This document shows, piece after piece, positions 63,801-64,000 of a stretch of DNA of 64,000 nucleotides. The position numbers and the translations under genes are program-made. A model generated the notes under the pieces. The model worked only from the letters and a program-made list of their open reading frames with translations, was not told where the DNA came from and did no database searches. This DNA comes from Acanthopleura granulata (Eukaryota; Mollusca; Polyplacophora; Chitonida; Chitonidae), in NCBI GenBank assembly GCA_016165875.1, contig JABBOT010000008.1, positions 511,001 to 575,000 on the forward strand. The letters are read 5' to 3'. Each line of letters begins with the position of its first letter. The stretch's first letter is position 1.

Positions 63801-64000
63801 GTTTCCCACCCCCACATGCACATCATTTTAGGCATCAAAACTCTTTTTTTTGGCCAGATATTATTACAAAAGATGAGAATATCACAAATCAAGCTGAATA
63901 ATTATGATAATGAAAATGAAACTTGTTCTGCCGCCTCCACCAGTTTTCCAAAATATTATGATATAAAGTAACGGATCAGGTTTTACAGGCCTAATACAAG

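Larger units (their letters stand above)
58509..64000 (-). other. Region upstream of formin exon 1
   Basis: It should contain intron sequence leading to the missing first exon(s), which may lie beyond 64000. It holds a SINE (58945-59164), the unassigned Cys/His frame (59392-59757) and the 53-bp repeat (60718-60890). No promoter, CpG island or Diaphanous N-terminal peptide is recognisable. Confidence 0.6.

Overview
The window is animal genomic DNA: A+T-rich, with large introns, GT-AG splice sites and tRNA-derived SINEs ending in AATAAATAAAT. The SINE family and the frequent ACATGTACATGT palindrome suggest a marine lophotrochozoan, most likely a mollusc. The species is inferred, not shown.

One gene fills most of the window. 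A Diaphanous-type formin runs on the minus strand from 58508 down to a stop codon at 8518-8520. I assembled 24 coding exons by matching splice sites and reading phase; they join without a frame break into about 1,106 residues plus stop. Domain order is GTPase-binding region, armadillo DID, dimerisation/coiled coil, FH1 polyproline, FH2 and DAD. The first coding exon(s) lie upstream of 58508 and were not found. Two introns (37821-38453 and 27140-28481) are AT-AC introns with textbook minor-spliceosome (U12) donors and branch sites.

A second gene is nested on the opposite strand in formin intron 21: a class A GPCR (24862-26049) resembling the histamine H3/H4 group. It is essentially intronless from the N-terminus to the stop.

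The rest is intron and flank with many repeats. There are about 14 SINE copies, a dead Tc1-like transposon (29871-31175), a small foldback element with 12-bp perfect inverted ends (52285-52480), and several minisatellites: about 37 bp at 12.7 kb, 35 bp at 19.8-21.5 kb, 56 bp at 38.8 kb, 105 bp at 42 kb, 31 bp at 44.6-45.4 kb and 53 bp at 60.7 kb. The 31-bp array is the most unusual: it directly abuts formin exon 2, and nearly every unit repeats that exon's own 5' splice site.

The formin is expected to act as an autoinhibited, Rho-activated actin nucleator. The receptor shows no functional link to it beyond sharing the locus.
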